DNA of 64,000 nucleotides from DASVRZ01 sp038228695 (GTDB taxonomy: Bacteria; Verrucomicrobiota; Verrucomicrobiia; Chthoniobacterales; DASVRZ01), in assembly GCA_038228695.1 (NCBI GenBank), contig JBBRPA010000010.1:1-64000 (forward strand). The letters run 5' to 3'. The notes beneath the pieces were generated by a model, which ran no database searches, was not told the origin of the DNA, and was given only the letters and a program-made list of their open reading frames with translations. Made by a program: the position numbers and the translations under genes. Below are positions 7,944 through 16,345 of this stretch, one piece after another; the stretch's first letter is position 1; each line of letters begins with the position of its first letter.

Positions 7944-10091
7944 ATGAACAACGAGCCCTCAGATAAAACTTTAAGTGCAGGCGGATACGGATACGGAACC
8001 GACACCCGTTCGCAGGGTGATAAATTTACGGATTACTATTACGCCGTAAAGCATCGGTTCTGGGTTGTCCTCCTTTGTCTCGTCCTCGGCGGGATCGGCG
8101 CCGCGATCAAGCTCGCGACCACCGTTCCGCAATTCCAGTCCCGCTCCGTCCTTTTCCTCGAGCAGGAGCAAAACAAAGTGCTCGCAGGGGTTAAGGAAGT
8201 GCGCGACGAGCAAATCGGCAGTCTCGACATGATTAATACCGTGGTCGATCTCCTCGGCAGCTTTAGCTTTGCCGAACGAGTGGCCAAACGCGTCGAATGG
8301 AACGATGACCAAAATCGCGCGATCAAGGACCCCGACCTCCCGAACGCTGCCCAGATGCCCAAACTCGTCACCCCGCGTTACCGCAAAGCCACCCGGTTGA
8401 TCGATATTTTTGTCACCCACACCAACCCTCAAGTCGCCACCACTCTCGCCAACGCTTACGCCGAAGAATACATCCGTTATGTTTTCGAGAAACGCTCCGA
8501 GGCGAGTAAAAACGCCCGGCGTTACCTCACCGAGGAGGCCGAGCGGCTTCGGGAAAAAATGCGCGTCTCCGAAGAAGCTCTGCAAAGTTTCCGTCAGCGC
8601 GAAAAATCGCCGTCGCCTGAGAAACAGCAAAACGTCCTCGAAACTCGTGTCCAGTCATCGAACGTCCAGATCGCAGAGATTGAGCAGAAACTTTTCCAAC
8701 TCGATTCTGATCTAAACATTGCTCGCGCCAACCCGGGCAAGGTCGATGAGCTCCTTCGCCTTTCGAGCGTGATGAGCGAACCCAAAATCGCCAAATACAA
8801 CGAGGCAATCGCCGACCAAGAGCGTCAGATGCTCCTCCTCGCCCAGCGCTACCGGGCGGAGCACCCCACCTACATCTCAAACCAAACCCAACTCAACTCG
8901 CTTATCCGCGATCGCAATTCTACACTGGAAAACGTCGTCTCACTCCTTGAGACCGCCCGGATCCACATGCAAGCGCAGTTGGATGAAATCAATAAAGACA
9001 AGAATGACCACGAGACGACACTCCTTTCCGTCACTGGCAAAGCCGTCGAATATAACGATCTGAAACGCGAACTCGACACCGATCGCACGATGTATGATGC
9101 CGTCCTCGGCCGAATGAAAGAGATCGACATGACCTCCGGCTTCACCAGTTCTCCTGTCAATATCCAAGAAAAAGCCCTCGGTGCCGCCTCCCTCACCGAC
9201 AAGCCAATCAAGGTTTACGCCACCTACATACTCCTCGGCATCGCCGCCGGCATCCTCGTCGCGCTTGGGATCAACGCCCTCGACAGCTCAATCAAGACGG
9301 TGGAAATGGCCGAGGAAGTGACCGGACTAACCGTGCTTTCCGCTGTTCCGATGAAGGGAAAGAGCAAAAAGGCCCAGAAAACTGATTCCGTGCTCGATTC
9401 CATCATGGATCGCCGCGGGCTGATCGCCGAATCCTTCCGTTCCCTGCGAGCCTCGATCGCTTTCCTATCGGAGGTCGACAACAAGCGCACGTTCATGTTT
9501 ACGAGCGCTGTTCCGAACGAAGGGAAGACCTTCAGCAGCGCCAACTTCTCCGTTACGCTCGCCCAGCAGGGCCTCAAGACCCTCCTGATCGACGCCGACC
9601 TTCGCAAACCCTCCGTTTCCGGCGTCTTCTTCAAGAAACACCTTAGCCCCGGCCTGAGCGATGTCCTCGCCCATGTCACCCCGCTGAAGGACGCCGTCGT
9701 CCCGAGCGGCGAGGAAAATTTATCGATTCTGACCGCCGGCAACCGCGCCCCGAATCCCGCGGAGTTGCTTGGTACGATGCGCTTTAAAGAAGTGCTGGAG
9801 GAGGCGCTGCTCACTTACGATCGCGTGGTGGTGGATACCGCCCCCTGTCTTGCCGTGAGTGACGCCCAGTTGATCGCTCCCTACATCGAGGTGCGTTGCC
9901 TCGTCGTCCGCTCCTGCTCGACGCCGCGCAAAACCGTCCTGCGGGCGGTCAAAGCGCTCGACGATATCCGATGTCTGCCAGTCGGCCTGGTTTTGAATTT
10001 TATCCCGAGCGGGAACAATCATTACTACTACTCCGGCCGCTATTACGGTTCCTACAACGGCAAGGGAGTTTACGGCGAAAGCCGTTCCTGA
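7944..10091 (+). CDS. Polysaccharide chain-length regulator fused to tyrosine autokinase, Wzc-like
   Basis: A 715-residue inner-membrane protein. A Wzz-type N-terminus has membrane helix 1 at about residues 35-55, a long periplasmic coiled coil (about 190-400), and helix 2 at about 422-445 (YILLGIAAGILVALG). The cytoplasmic BY-kinase follows: Walker A VPNEGKTF near residue 521, Walker A' LLIDADLRKPS near 550, Walker B VVVDTAP near 627. The tail has a tyrosine cluster (NNHYYYSGRYYGSY), the usual autophosphorylation site. Phosphorylation cycles of this tail control polymer length and export. The reading frame is open upstream to 7731 but that part overlaps the Wza-like gene, so I chose the ATG at 7944. 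Confidence 0.9.
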   Translation: MNNEPSDKTLSAGGYGYGTDTRSQGDKFTDYYYAVKHRFWVVLLCLVLGGIGAAIKLATTVPQFQSRSVLFLEQEQNKVLAGVKEVRDEQIGSLDMINTVVDLLGSFSFAERVAKRVEWNDDQNRAIKDPDLPNAAQMPKLVTPRYRKATRLIDIFVTHTNPQVATTLANAYAEEYIRYVFEKRSEASKNARRYLTEEAERLREKMRVSEEALQSFRQREKSPSPEKQQNVLETRVQSSNVQIAEIEQKLFQLDSDLNIARANPGKVDELLRLSSVMSEPKIAKYNEAIADQERQMLLLAQRYRAEHPTYISNQTQLNSLIRDRNSTLENVVSLLETARIHMQAQLDEINKDKNDHETTLLSVTGKAVEYNDLKRELDTDRTMYDAVLGRMKEIDMTSGFTSSPVNIQEKALGAASLTDKPIKVYATYILLGIAAGILVALGINALDSSIKTVEMAEEVTGLTVLSAVPMKGKSKKAQKTDSVLDSIMDRRGLIAESFRSLRASIAFLSEVDNKRTFMFTSAVPNEGKTFSSANFSVTLAQQGLKTLLIDADLRKPSVSGVFFKKHLSPGLSDVLAHVTPLKDAVVPSGEENLSILTAGNRAPNPAELLGTMRFKEVLEEALLTYDRVVVDTAPCLAVSDAQLIAPYIEVRCLVVRSCSTPRKTVLRAVKALDDIRCLPVGLVLNFIPSGNNHYYYSGRYYGSYNGKGVYGESRS

Positions 10092-10136
10092 TTTCCCAAT
10101 AAGCGGCGTTGCTGGGGAGACGCCTCCAAAAAACCC

Positions 10137-11735
10137 ATGAACGCCACCCAGCCCTCCGTACTTACCGGCCAATCGGCGATGTCTCTGGAATCAGGACAGA
10201 GGCCGGAGGTGGCGGCGGCGGCATTCTTTTTCACCGCACTGATCCTTCCCTGGCTGTTTCTTTGGAACGAGATGCGGGTCGAGTGGTCTGTCAACGAGCA
10301 ATATGGCTACGGTTGGTTTGTGCCGCCCTTCGCCGCCCTGCTTTTTTATCTGCGCTGGCCAGATGCCCCAGCCCCGGAACCTCCGAGGCAGCAGACCGTG
10401 CTTTTTGTTCTTCTCGCCTTGGCCGCCCTTCTGATCTTTCCGCTTCGAATCATCGAAGTGCCCAATCCCGATTGGCGCACCGCCCAGTGGATTCATTCTT
10501 TTGTCTGCATTGGGACCAGCGTCGCTTTGCTCTGGTCTTTCGGCGGCCGGAAATTTGCCCTGCATTTTTTGTTTCCGGTCCTGTTCGTGCTCGTCGCCAT
10601 TCCGTGGCCGAGCGAAATCGAAGAGCCTCTCATCCAGGGATTAATGAAAGAAATCGCCGGAGCGGTGGCCGAGACGATGAACCTCCTCGGCATGCCCGCC
10701 CAGCAAGCTGGCAACCTCATTCAAATCCGCGGCCAGACGGTTGGCGTCAACGAAGCCTGCAGCGGCATCCGTTCGCTCCAGACCACTGTTATGGCGGCCC
10801 TTTTGCTCGGTGAATTGCGCCAGATTTCTCGGGTCCGACGACTGGCGCTACTCGTCGCGGGGCTCGGCTTCGCGCTCTTCGCCAACTATCTCCGGAGCGG
10901 CGTTCTTGTTTGGATCGCGGGAACCCGCGGCGTGGGTGAGCTAGAGCACTGGCATGACACGGCGGGATTGGCCGTGCTGGTGTCGGTAATCGTCACGCTC
11001 TATTTCTTTTCTTCCCTTCTCCAGCCCGCTAAACCGAAATCTGGGAAACCGGAAAACCTCGCGACCCTCCGCTTCAAGGGGCGACCCACGCTCAAACTCT
11101 GTGCCTGGCTCGTCGGCGGCCTTCTGCTCGGAGAAATCCTCGTTGCGATCTGGTATGCACCTTCCGCCCGGACCACTCCCACGCCGTGGGCGATTCGCGA
11201 GCCGTCCGATCTACCCGGTTACAAACCGATCCCGATCGATAACCGCACCCGCTCCTACCTCCGCTACGATAGCGCCATCGCCGCCAGCTGGCGCACCGTT
11301 GGCGCGATGCGCGCCGCCTGCACCGTGTTTTTCCTGCGTTGGGAAGCCGGTCGCACCTCCGCCGTGCGTGCCACCATGCACCAACCCCACATCTGTCTAA
11401 CGGCCATGGGCATGAAACAAAAATCCGATTTCGGCATTGAGCCATGGACGCTTTCTAACGGCCTCGAATTGCCCGTCCGTGAATATATTTTCGAACAACA
11501 AAACCGACCCGTGCATGTGTTTTACGTCGTCTGGCGCGACGGGCTGACCGGCTCCGTGCCCGACCCTTCTAACAACCGCTGGGATCGCTTCGACGGAGTC
11601 TTGGAGCGCCGCCGCAACCCGGCCAGCCAGACCTTGGAAATCGTCGTCAACGACGTCCGCGATCGCACGGCAGCACAGCAGGTCTTCCGCGCCGAGCTTG
11701 AGCGGCTTCTAACCCAGCCAGCCGGTCGGAAATAA
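10137..11735 (+). CDS. Exosortase with C-terminal EpsI domain
   Basis: A 532-residue membrane protease/transpeptidase. The N-terminal 300 residues contain about eight membrane helices and the catalytic signature of exosortases: cysteine in NEACSGIRS (about residue 206), arginine in NYLRSG (about 251) and histidine in HWHDTAG (about 271). After a ninth helix the periplasmic part (about 330-525) is an EpsI-type domain with the conserved HQPHICL segment. Exosortases cleave PEP-CTERM tails and pass the protein on to the cell surface; the two substrates at 509-2758 are on the same locus. The exosortase subtype was not assigned. Confidence 0.9.
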   Translation: MNATQPSVLTGQSAMSLESGQRPEVAAAAFFFTALILPWLFLWNEMRVEWSVNEQYGYGWFVPPFAALLFYLRWPDAPAPEPPRQQTVLFVLLALAALLIFPLRIIEVPNPDWRTAQWIHSFVCIGTSVALLWSFGGRKFALHFLFPVLFVLVAIPWPSEIEEPLIQGLMKEIAGAVAETMNLLGMPAQQAGNLIQIRGQTVGVNEACSGIRSLQTTVMAALLLGELRQISRVRRLALLVAGLGFALFANYLRSGVLVWIAGTRGVGELEHWHDTAGLAVLVSVIVTLYFFSSLLQPAKPKSGKPENLATLRFKGRPTLKLCAWLVGGLLLGEILVAIWYAPSARTTPTPWAIREPSDLPGYKPIPIDNRTRSYLRYDSAIAASWRTVGAMRAACTVFFLRWEAGRTSAVRATMHQPHICLTAMGMKQKSDFGIEPWTLSNGLELPVREYIFEQQNRPVHVFYVVWRDGLTGSVPDPSNNRWDRFDGVLERRRNPASQTLEIVVNDVRDRTAAQQVFRAELERLLTQPAGRK

Positions 11736-11755
11736 GCCAGCGTTCCTCGGGCCCC

Positions 11756-12040
11756 TCAGGCAGGCAGGCCGAAACGATGGCAGACCTGGACGTTATCCAA
11801 GTCGAGTGCGTGCTCGATCATTTCCGAGAGCAGACGTTCACCGGCGATTTTGATCATTTGATCGCTTTGCGCCTGATGCATTTCTACACCCTCGTGTTTG
11901 ATGGAAAGAATCCGCGAACGAGCCTGCAATAGGCGCCGAAGAAATTCCTCCGCTTCGATCGGATCGTTCGTCCGGTGCAGACCGGAAGGTTCCCCAGAGT
12001 GCGGGTGCGCACTGTATTCGATAGTGAATTTGGTAATCAT
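11756..12040 (-). CDS. Conserved-looking hypothetical protein, 94 residues
   Basis: A small, probably cytosolic protein with no signal peptide or membrane helix. It begins with a beta-like segment (MITKFTIEYSAHPHSG) followed by helical segments rich in charged residues (EAEEFLRRLLQARSRIL and AGERLLSEMIEHALDL). It ends tail-to-tail 20 bases from the exosortase gene and is divergent from the primase-like gene at 12258. No family was recognised. It is called a gene because it fills a gap without any better frame and its composition is protein-like. Confidence 0.55.
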   Translation of the reverse strand: MITKFTIEYSAHPHSGEPSGLHRTNDPIEAEEFLRRLLQARSRILSIKHEGVEMHQAQSDQMIKIAGERLLSEMIEHALDLDNVQVCHRFGLPA

Positions 12041-12257
12041 GGTTGGTGAGGTTTGAATTTTCGGCGAAGGCCCGGGATGGACCTCCCGCCAGTGTAAGAT
12101 TCACCCGGTTGACGACGTCCGCTGGTCTTCCCTTGGCAAAAGCGAACCACGTCTTGCTCTACCGTGGCAGCAATTCATGGCGCACTCTGGCCAAGCAATG
12201 GTGAGCATTTCCCGAAAAACATCGGACGTTCTCCTTGGGCCACGAACCCCGCGGACC

Positions 12258-13748
12258 ATGAACCTCGCCGCATCCCTCAATCCCAACCAAACGACGGACA
12301 CTGCCTTGAGTGCCTACTATGCGCACCCAGCGGTGCGTGGGCGGATCGCTGATTTCCTCGGACAAAAGGACGGATTCGGTTTTTCCTGCTGCTACATGAC
12401 CGGCGACAACCGCGAAACCGCGCTCCGGCAACCTCGCCCCGCGAGCCATCTTTGGGCCTGTCTCGACCAGGGAATGGACATCAGCCGCTCGTTGTGGGAC
12501 AGCCGGTCCCTCATCGCGCATTTCGATCTGGAATATGTCAATTTCGATCATCCCGCCGAGGCCTACGAACATCCGGAACGCACTTTTTCGCTGCAAGAGC
12601 CGGTGCGCCATGCCTTGCTCGATCTCCTTGGCCAATACGGAATTCAACCGCTGCAAGTCATGAGCGGACGCGGCTATCATGTCGCCTGGCAGATTCCCCA
12701 GACTTCGGAGTTGCTAACCTATCTCGCCCAGATTGGCAGATGCCCCTCTTCGCTTCTCGCCTTCAACCAACAGCCGCATCCCGTCGCGGGTAAAGTCATC
12801 GACCCAGAACTCGCGCACGCCTTCTCCGGTCTGGGCCTAATCCTCGAATGGGTCGCTCATCGGATTAAAGAAACCGTCTTCCGGACGTGCCCGATCCCCG
12901 TGGAAATCACCGCCGTCGAGGTCGGCCCGCTGGCCCAAGATCGCGAGATGATCTCGATCGATCTCTCAGAATTTGGCGATCCGCTGCAAGCCCGCACCTT
13001 GCGGGTTCCGTTCACGGTCTATCATAAACCCGCCCAAGAAAGTTGGCTCATCGGTTCCGAGGTGGCGCGCTCCCTGCCCCTGATGTTTTTTATTCCCTGC
13101 GAGGGTCTCGACACTTCTACCGCACTGGAGATTCGCACGGACGACACGCGGGCTTCGGAATGGGCTCGGCAAGTTTCCAGTCGAATTCCGGACCAGACTG
13201 CCGGGACCGGAGACCTGATCACCGCCTACCAAAATTCCCGCCTCGCCGAATTTCACCGCTGGTTTTACTCCGAGGAACCTCATCCGCCGGAAAATTGGGC
13301 GGGCACCTACGACACGACCCCGCTGGATGGCCTCCCCGCCTGCGTTCGCCTCGCGCTGGAACATCCCAACGACATCCTGCTCCATCCGTCCAGCATCCGT
13401 TTGGTCACCCGTTTTTTCCTCGGGTGCGACTGGCACCCCCGGCATATCGCCGGTCTGATCACTTCAAAGTTTGCCCGCGACCACGGCTGGGGCCGGCAAT
13501 GGAACGGAAACGACCCGGCGACCCGGGCGGAGTTCTACGTGCGCATTTTCGCCGGTCTCTTCCTCGCGGGGCCGGACGACCTGGTGGATTTCAACTGCCA
13601 GTCCACCCGCGAGCAGCATCTCTGTCCGGTCGCCGACTGCCCATTCAATCTGATGGGGTGCCAACAATCTGCCTTGGAAAGGAGGGAACATGACCAACTG
13701 GCCCATCGGTCTATCGACGGGATGTTTCTATCAAAAAAACATTCTTGA
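12258..13748 (+). CDS. Putative archaeo-eukaryotic-type primase: PriS-like core fused to PriL-like cysteine domain
   Basis: A 496-residue protein. Three motifs in the right order suggest an archaeo-eukaryotic primase (AEP) fold: the metal-binding pair in HFDLEYVNFD (D90, E92), the nucleotide-binding loop SGRGYH (136-141), and a third acidic site in ISIDLSEF (D235) followed by TLRVPFTVYHKP, which resembles the R(V/M)PxSxHxK segment of archaeal small primase subunits. The C-terminal 130 residues carry C362 (LPACVRLAL), C447, C456 and C461 (HLCPVADC), with extra C390 and C468, spaced like the iron-sulfur domain of the large subunit PriL. Members make RNA or DNA primers or fill gaps. An in-frame ATG at 12177 is an alternative start. 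No CRISPR, helicase or plasmid gene is nearby. Function is inferred from motifs alone. Confidence 0.55.
   Translation: MNLAASLNPNQTTDTALSAYYAHPAVRGRIADFLGQKDGFGFSCCYMTGDNRETALRQPRPASHLWACLDQGMDISRSLWDSRSLIAHFDLEYVNFDHPAEAYEHPERTFSLQEPVRHALLDLLGQYGIQPLQVMSGRGYHVAWQIPQTSELLTYLAQIGRCPSSLLAFNQQPHPVAGKVIDPELAHAFSGLGLILEWVAHRIKETVFRTCPIPVEITAVEVGPLAQDREMISIDLSEFGDPLQARTLRVPFTVYHKPAQESWLIGSEVARSLPLMFFIPCEGLDTSTALEIRTDDTRASEWARQVSSRIPDQTAGTGDLITAYQNSRLAEFHRWFYSEEPHPPENWAGTYDTTPLDGLPACVRLALEHPNDILLHPSSIRLVTRFFLGCDWHPRHIAGLITSKFARDHGWGRQWNGNDPATRAEFYVRIFAGLFLAGPDDLVDFNCQSTREQHLCPVADCPFNLMGCQQSALERREHDQLAHRSIDGMFLSKKHS
13679..13685 (+). promoter_or_regulatory. Strong Shine-Dalgarno site inside the primase-like gene
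   Basis: AAGGAGG lies four bases before the ATG at 13690 and within the last 25 codons of the upstream gene. It fixes the start of the isomerase-like gene and implies a 59-base gene overlap. Few other genes in this window show such a perfect site. Confidence 0.75.
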
Positions 13749-14538
13749 GTGCCTCGATCCCATTCGCGCCGCCGGGTTTAGCATGGTGGAGGTTTGCTCC
13801 TTCCCCGCCCATCTCGATTACCATGATCTCGAGGCCGTCCGGCACGTCCGAATCCGCATGCAAGATCTCGGCATTGAGGCCTATTCATTCCACGCGCCCT
13901 TCGCCGACGCGATCGACATCTCCGCCCTCGAAGCGGTTCGGCGCGAGGAAGCCCTTAGCGAAATCCTTCGCGCCGCCGAAGCTGCCGCCGCGCTTCACGT
14001 TCATTATCTCGTGATCCATCCCGGTCCGGAAAACGCCCACATCCCTCCCGAACGCGAACGACTGCAACGCATGGAGAACGTGATTGGCGTTCTGAACCGA
14101 GTCGTGCGGCATTGCGCCCAACTCGGCATCGTCTGTCTGTTGGAAAACAAACTGCCGCATCTCCTTTTCGGTAAGACCAACGACATCCTCTGGATTTTCA
14201 ACGCCCTCGATTCTGCCGACGTTGGCGCGTGCCTCGACACCGGCCACGCCCTCCTCTCCGATGACTTGCATAATCTGGTCCGCAAACTCAACGGACACAT
14301 CCGCATGATCCACGTGCATGATAATTGGCGTCAGAGCGACGATCACCTCCCTCCCGGAGACGGGGCGATCGAATGGAAACCGCTCCTCCAAGAATGGATC
14401 GATGTCCGTTTTCATGGCTCGCTCATCCTCGAGATCGCTAGCACGCCGAGTGTCGAGCAGACCCTTGCCAACGCAGTTCGCGGCCGCGCTTTTCTCCGGA
14501 AAATCTCCCGCGAACTCATCATGCCCCGTCCGTTATGA
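13690..14538 (+). CDS. Sugar phosphate isomerase/epimerase-like TIM barrel protein
   Basis: A 282-residue cytosolic TIM barrel of the AP_endonuc_2/xylose-isomerase-like family. Visible family segments are GLSTGCF at the first strand, YSFHAPF, VIHPGPEN, LLENKL, the metal-site segment CLDTGHAL, IRMIHVHDN, LPPGDGAIEW and LILEIAS. These residues bind a divalent metal and a sugar-type substrate; the DTGHA plus HVHDN pattern is more typical of sugar isomerases/epimerases than of endonuclease IV. It overlaps the primase-like gene by 59 bases and the deacetylase gene by 4 (ATGA), so the three are translationally coupled. The substrate is unknown. Confidence 0.75.
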   Translation: MTNWPIGLSTGCFYQKNILECLDPIRAAGFSMVEVCSFPAHLDYHDLEAVRHVRIRMQDLGIEAYSFHAPFADAIDISALEAVRREEALSEILRAAEAAAALHVHYLVIHPGPENAHIPPERERLQRMENVIGVLNRVVRHCAQLGIVCLLENKLPHLLFGKTNDILWIFNALDSADVGACLDTGHALLSDDLHNLVRKLNGHIRMIHVHDNWRQSDDHLPPGDGAIEWKPLLQEWIDVRFHGSLILEIASTPSVEQTLANAVRGRAFLRKISRELIMPRPL

Positions 14539-15347
14539 AAACCTCCCACCAACGCCTCTTTCACTCCTGCATGGCGCTGGGCCTTTCGGGACTGCTTCTC
14601 ACTGCCATTCTGCCGCATTCACGCACGGTTCCAGGCAATAACTGGCCCCCCGCAGAAGAAATCACCCGCGGTCCCGTGGGAAACCGTCGCGTTGCCCTCA
14701 CCTTCGACGCCGGGGGCGGCATCACCGGGTTTCCCGAACTGCTCGCTGCTCTCGCCGCTGCCCATGTGCATTGCACGTTTTTTGTGACCGGAAAATGGGC
14801 CTCGGAAAACCCTGATTACCTCCGCGAAATTCATCAGGCGGGTCATGAAATCGGCAATCACACTTGGTCGCATCCCGACCTCACCAAACTCGACGCCCTG
14901 CAAATCCGCTCCGAACTGAGCCGGACCGAAACCGCGATTGCCGGGCTGACCGGACAAAATCCCCGACCGCTGTTCCGCGCCCCTTACGGAGCCCGGAATG
15001 AACGCGTCCTTCGCGTGATCCACAACCTCGGCTACACCTCCATTTACTGGACAATCGACAGCCTCGACTCCGATCCTCCGCCGAAGACCACCGCCTATCT
15101 CGTCCACCGAATCACCGGAAAAACGAACGCCGCGCTCGACGGCGCGATTGTTTTACTACACGTCGGGGAACCGGCCACCGCGGCCGCCGTTGCCCCGATT
15201 TTGGAAAATCTCCGGAGCCGTAATTTGTCCCTCGTTACCGTCTCGACGCTGCTGAACCTGCCCGCGGTGCCGCTCCCCGGCCTAGGGACCGCCGCCGCAA
15301 CCGTTCGCACATCCGCGCGCGATAGACCGTCGGTGATTCGCCGTTGA
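14535..15347 (+). CDS. Polysaccharide deacetylase (NodB homology domain), exported
   Basis: A 270-residue protein with an N-terminal signal/anchor (ALGLSGLLLTAILP). The NodB domain has its five motifs: TFDAGGG (catalytic Asp), NHTWSHPDL (metal His pair), FRAPYG, the TIDSLDSD segment and VLLHVGE (catalytic His). Such enzymes remove N-acetyl groups from peptidoglycan, chitin-like or exopolysaccharide chains in the periplasm or outside. It starts on the ATGA stop of the isomerase-like gene. Its last 113 bases overlap the end of the convergent regulator gene at 15235. Confidence 0.85.
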   Translation: MKTSHQRLFHSCMALGLSGLLLTAILPHSRTVPGNNWPPAEEITRGPVGNRRVALTFDAGGGITGFPELLAALAAAHVHCTFFVTGKWASENPDYLREIHQAGHEIGNHTWSHPDLTKLDALQIRSELSRTETAIAGLTGQNPRPLFRAPYGARNERVLRVIHNLGYTSIYWTIDSLDSDPPPKTTAYLVHRITGKTNAALDGAIVLLHVGEPATAAAVAPILENLRSRNLSLVTVSTLLNLPAVPLPGLGTAAATVRTSARDRPSVIRR

Positions 15348-16182
15348 GCTTTTTGAAAACGCGATTGAAATGAGTCAGCGATTGGAACCCGACGGTGTAA
15401 GCTACCTCGCTCACCCTCGCGTGGGGTTTGAGCATTTCCTCCCGCGCCTGCTGGATCCGCACCCCGCTCAGATATTCCGTAAAACTCAAGCCCGTGGTCC
15501 GCTTGAATTGTTTGCAAAAATAAAATGTGCTCATATGCACCGCCGCTGCCACCGAGCCGAGGGTCAGATTCTCGGCATGACGCAACAGAATGAACTCGCG
15601 GGCCCGGGTGATGGCGGGCATCTCATCGTTTTCACTTTGGAAAACGATCTGCCCGGCGACCATTGAAAGGTGTTGCGCAAAAATTTGCAGCAACATCAAG
15701 ACCGACTCATAGCGCCGCGCAGACATCACCGGCGTGTGAAAATACGCCTCGCGCACCCGATCGAGATCGAGATCGACCCCGATATTTTTCAAGCTTTTCA
15801 ATACCTTCCGATAATGCATCTCGCTAGGTTCGTGAGCCATCACTTCGCCGGTCCGCAGAAACCCGATCACCCGGCCGCCCACCTGCAGCGGCACGGCCGT
15901 CTCGCACAGACCCGCATAACAGGTAATGGTGCGCGTTTGTTCGCGGGCGAGGGCGTTCAAATCGTGCTGCGTTTGCAGACACGCGGCGCAGCTTTTGTTC
16001 ACAGTCGAAAGATAGGCGCAGAGCGGATTCTCGTGCCGATTGCCGTGGTGGGTGAGGTGCCAGTCGTCCGCCACACACAACGCCAGCGGCAGGCCAGTGG
16101 CTTCGCCGAACGCGCGTTCGTAATCGCGATAAACTTGGGATTCAACCAATCGGTCGAGAACGGTGTGGCGTAGAGAATTCAT
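15235..16182 (-). CDS. AraC-family regulator with PocR sensory domain
   Basis: A 315-residue transcription factor. Residues about 10-165 form a PocR domain: GLPLALCVADDW, then a cysteine cluster (CAACLQTQHD, ITCYAGLCETAVPL) that in this family binds a small ligand or metal. Residues about 190-290 are two AraC helix-turn-helix motifs (LGSVAAAVHMSTFYFCKQF and VSEVAYTVGFQSLTHFNRVF). The last 25 residues are a basic tail beyond the usual domain end and cause the overlap with the deacetylase gene. It may regulate the neighbouring operon; there is no direct evidence. Confidence 0.85.
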   Translation of the reverse strand: MNSLRHTVLDRLVESQVYRDYERAFGEATGLPLALCVADDWHLTHHGNRHENPLCAYLSTVNKSCAACLQTQHDLNALAREQTRTITCYAGLCETAVPLQVGGRVIGFLRTGEVMAHEPSEMHYRKVLKSLKNIGVDLDLDRVREAYFHTPVMSARRYESVLMLLQIFAQHLSMVAGQIVFQSENDEMPAITRAREFILLRHAENLTLGSVAAAVHMSTFYFCKQFKRTTGLSFTEYLSGVRIQQAREEMLKPHARVSEVAYTVGFQSLTHFNRVFKKLNGESPTVYRARMCERLRRRSLGRGAAPRAGSAASRR

Positions 16183-16345
16183 AGTCCTTCAGCGCCCGCA
16201 GATTACCGGACGCAGTGTTAGAATACGCTGTTTGCGGGAAGTTTCCAAGCAGAACCACGCCAAAAATGGACTAGCATTTGCCAAGCAATGGATAGCCCTC
16301 TGCACCACCACGGCTAGATTTGGATAAAGAAAGAAAGTTCCACCT

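Noticed and set aside
10109..10813. 234-codon plus-strand frame
   Set aside because: It overlaps the exosortase gene in another frame; the exosortase catalytic motifs are in the chosen frame.
13690..14538. Endonuclease IV
   Set aside because: The same superfamily, but the DTGHA and HVHDN pattern and lack of the three-metal His/Glu set argue for a sugar isomerase/epimerase-like enzyme.
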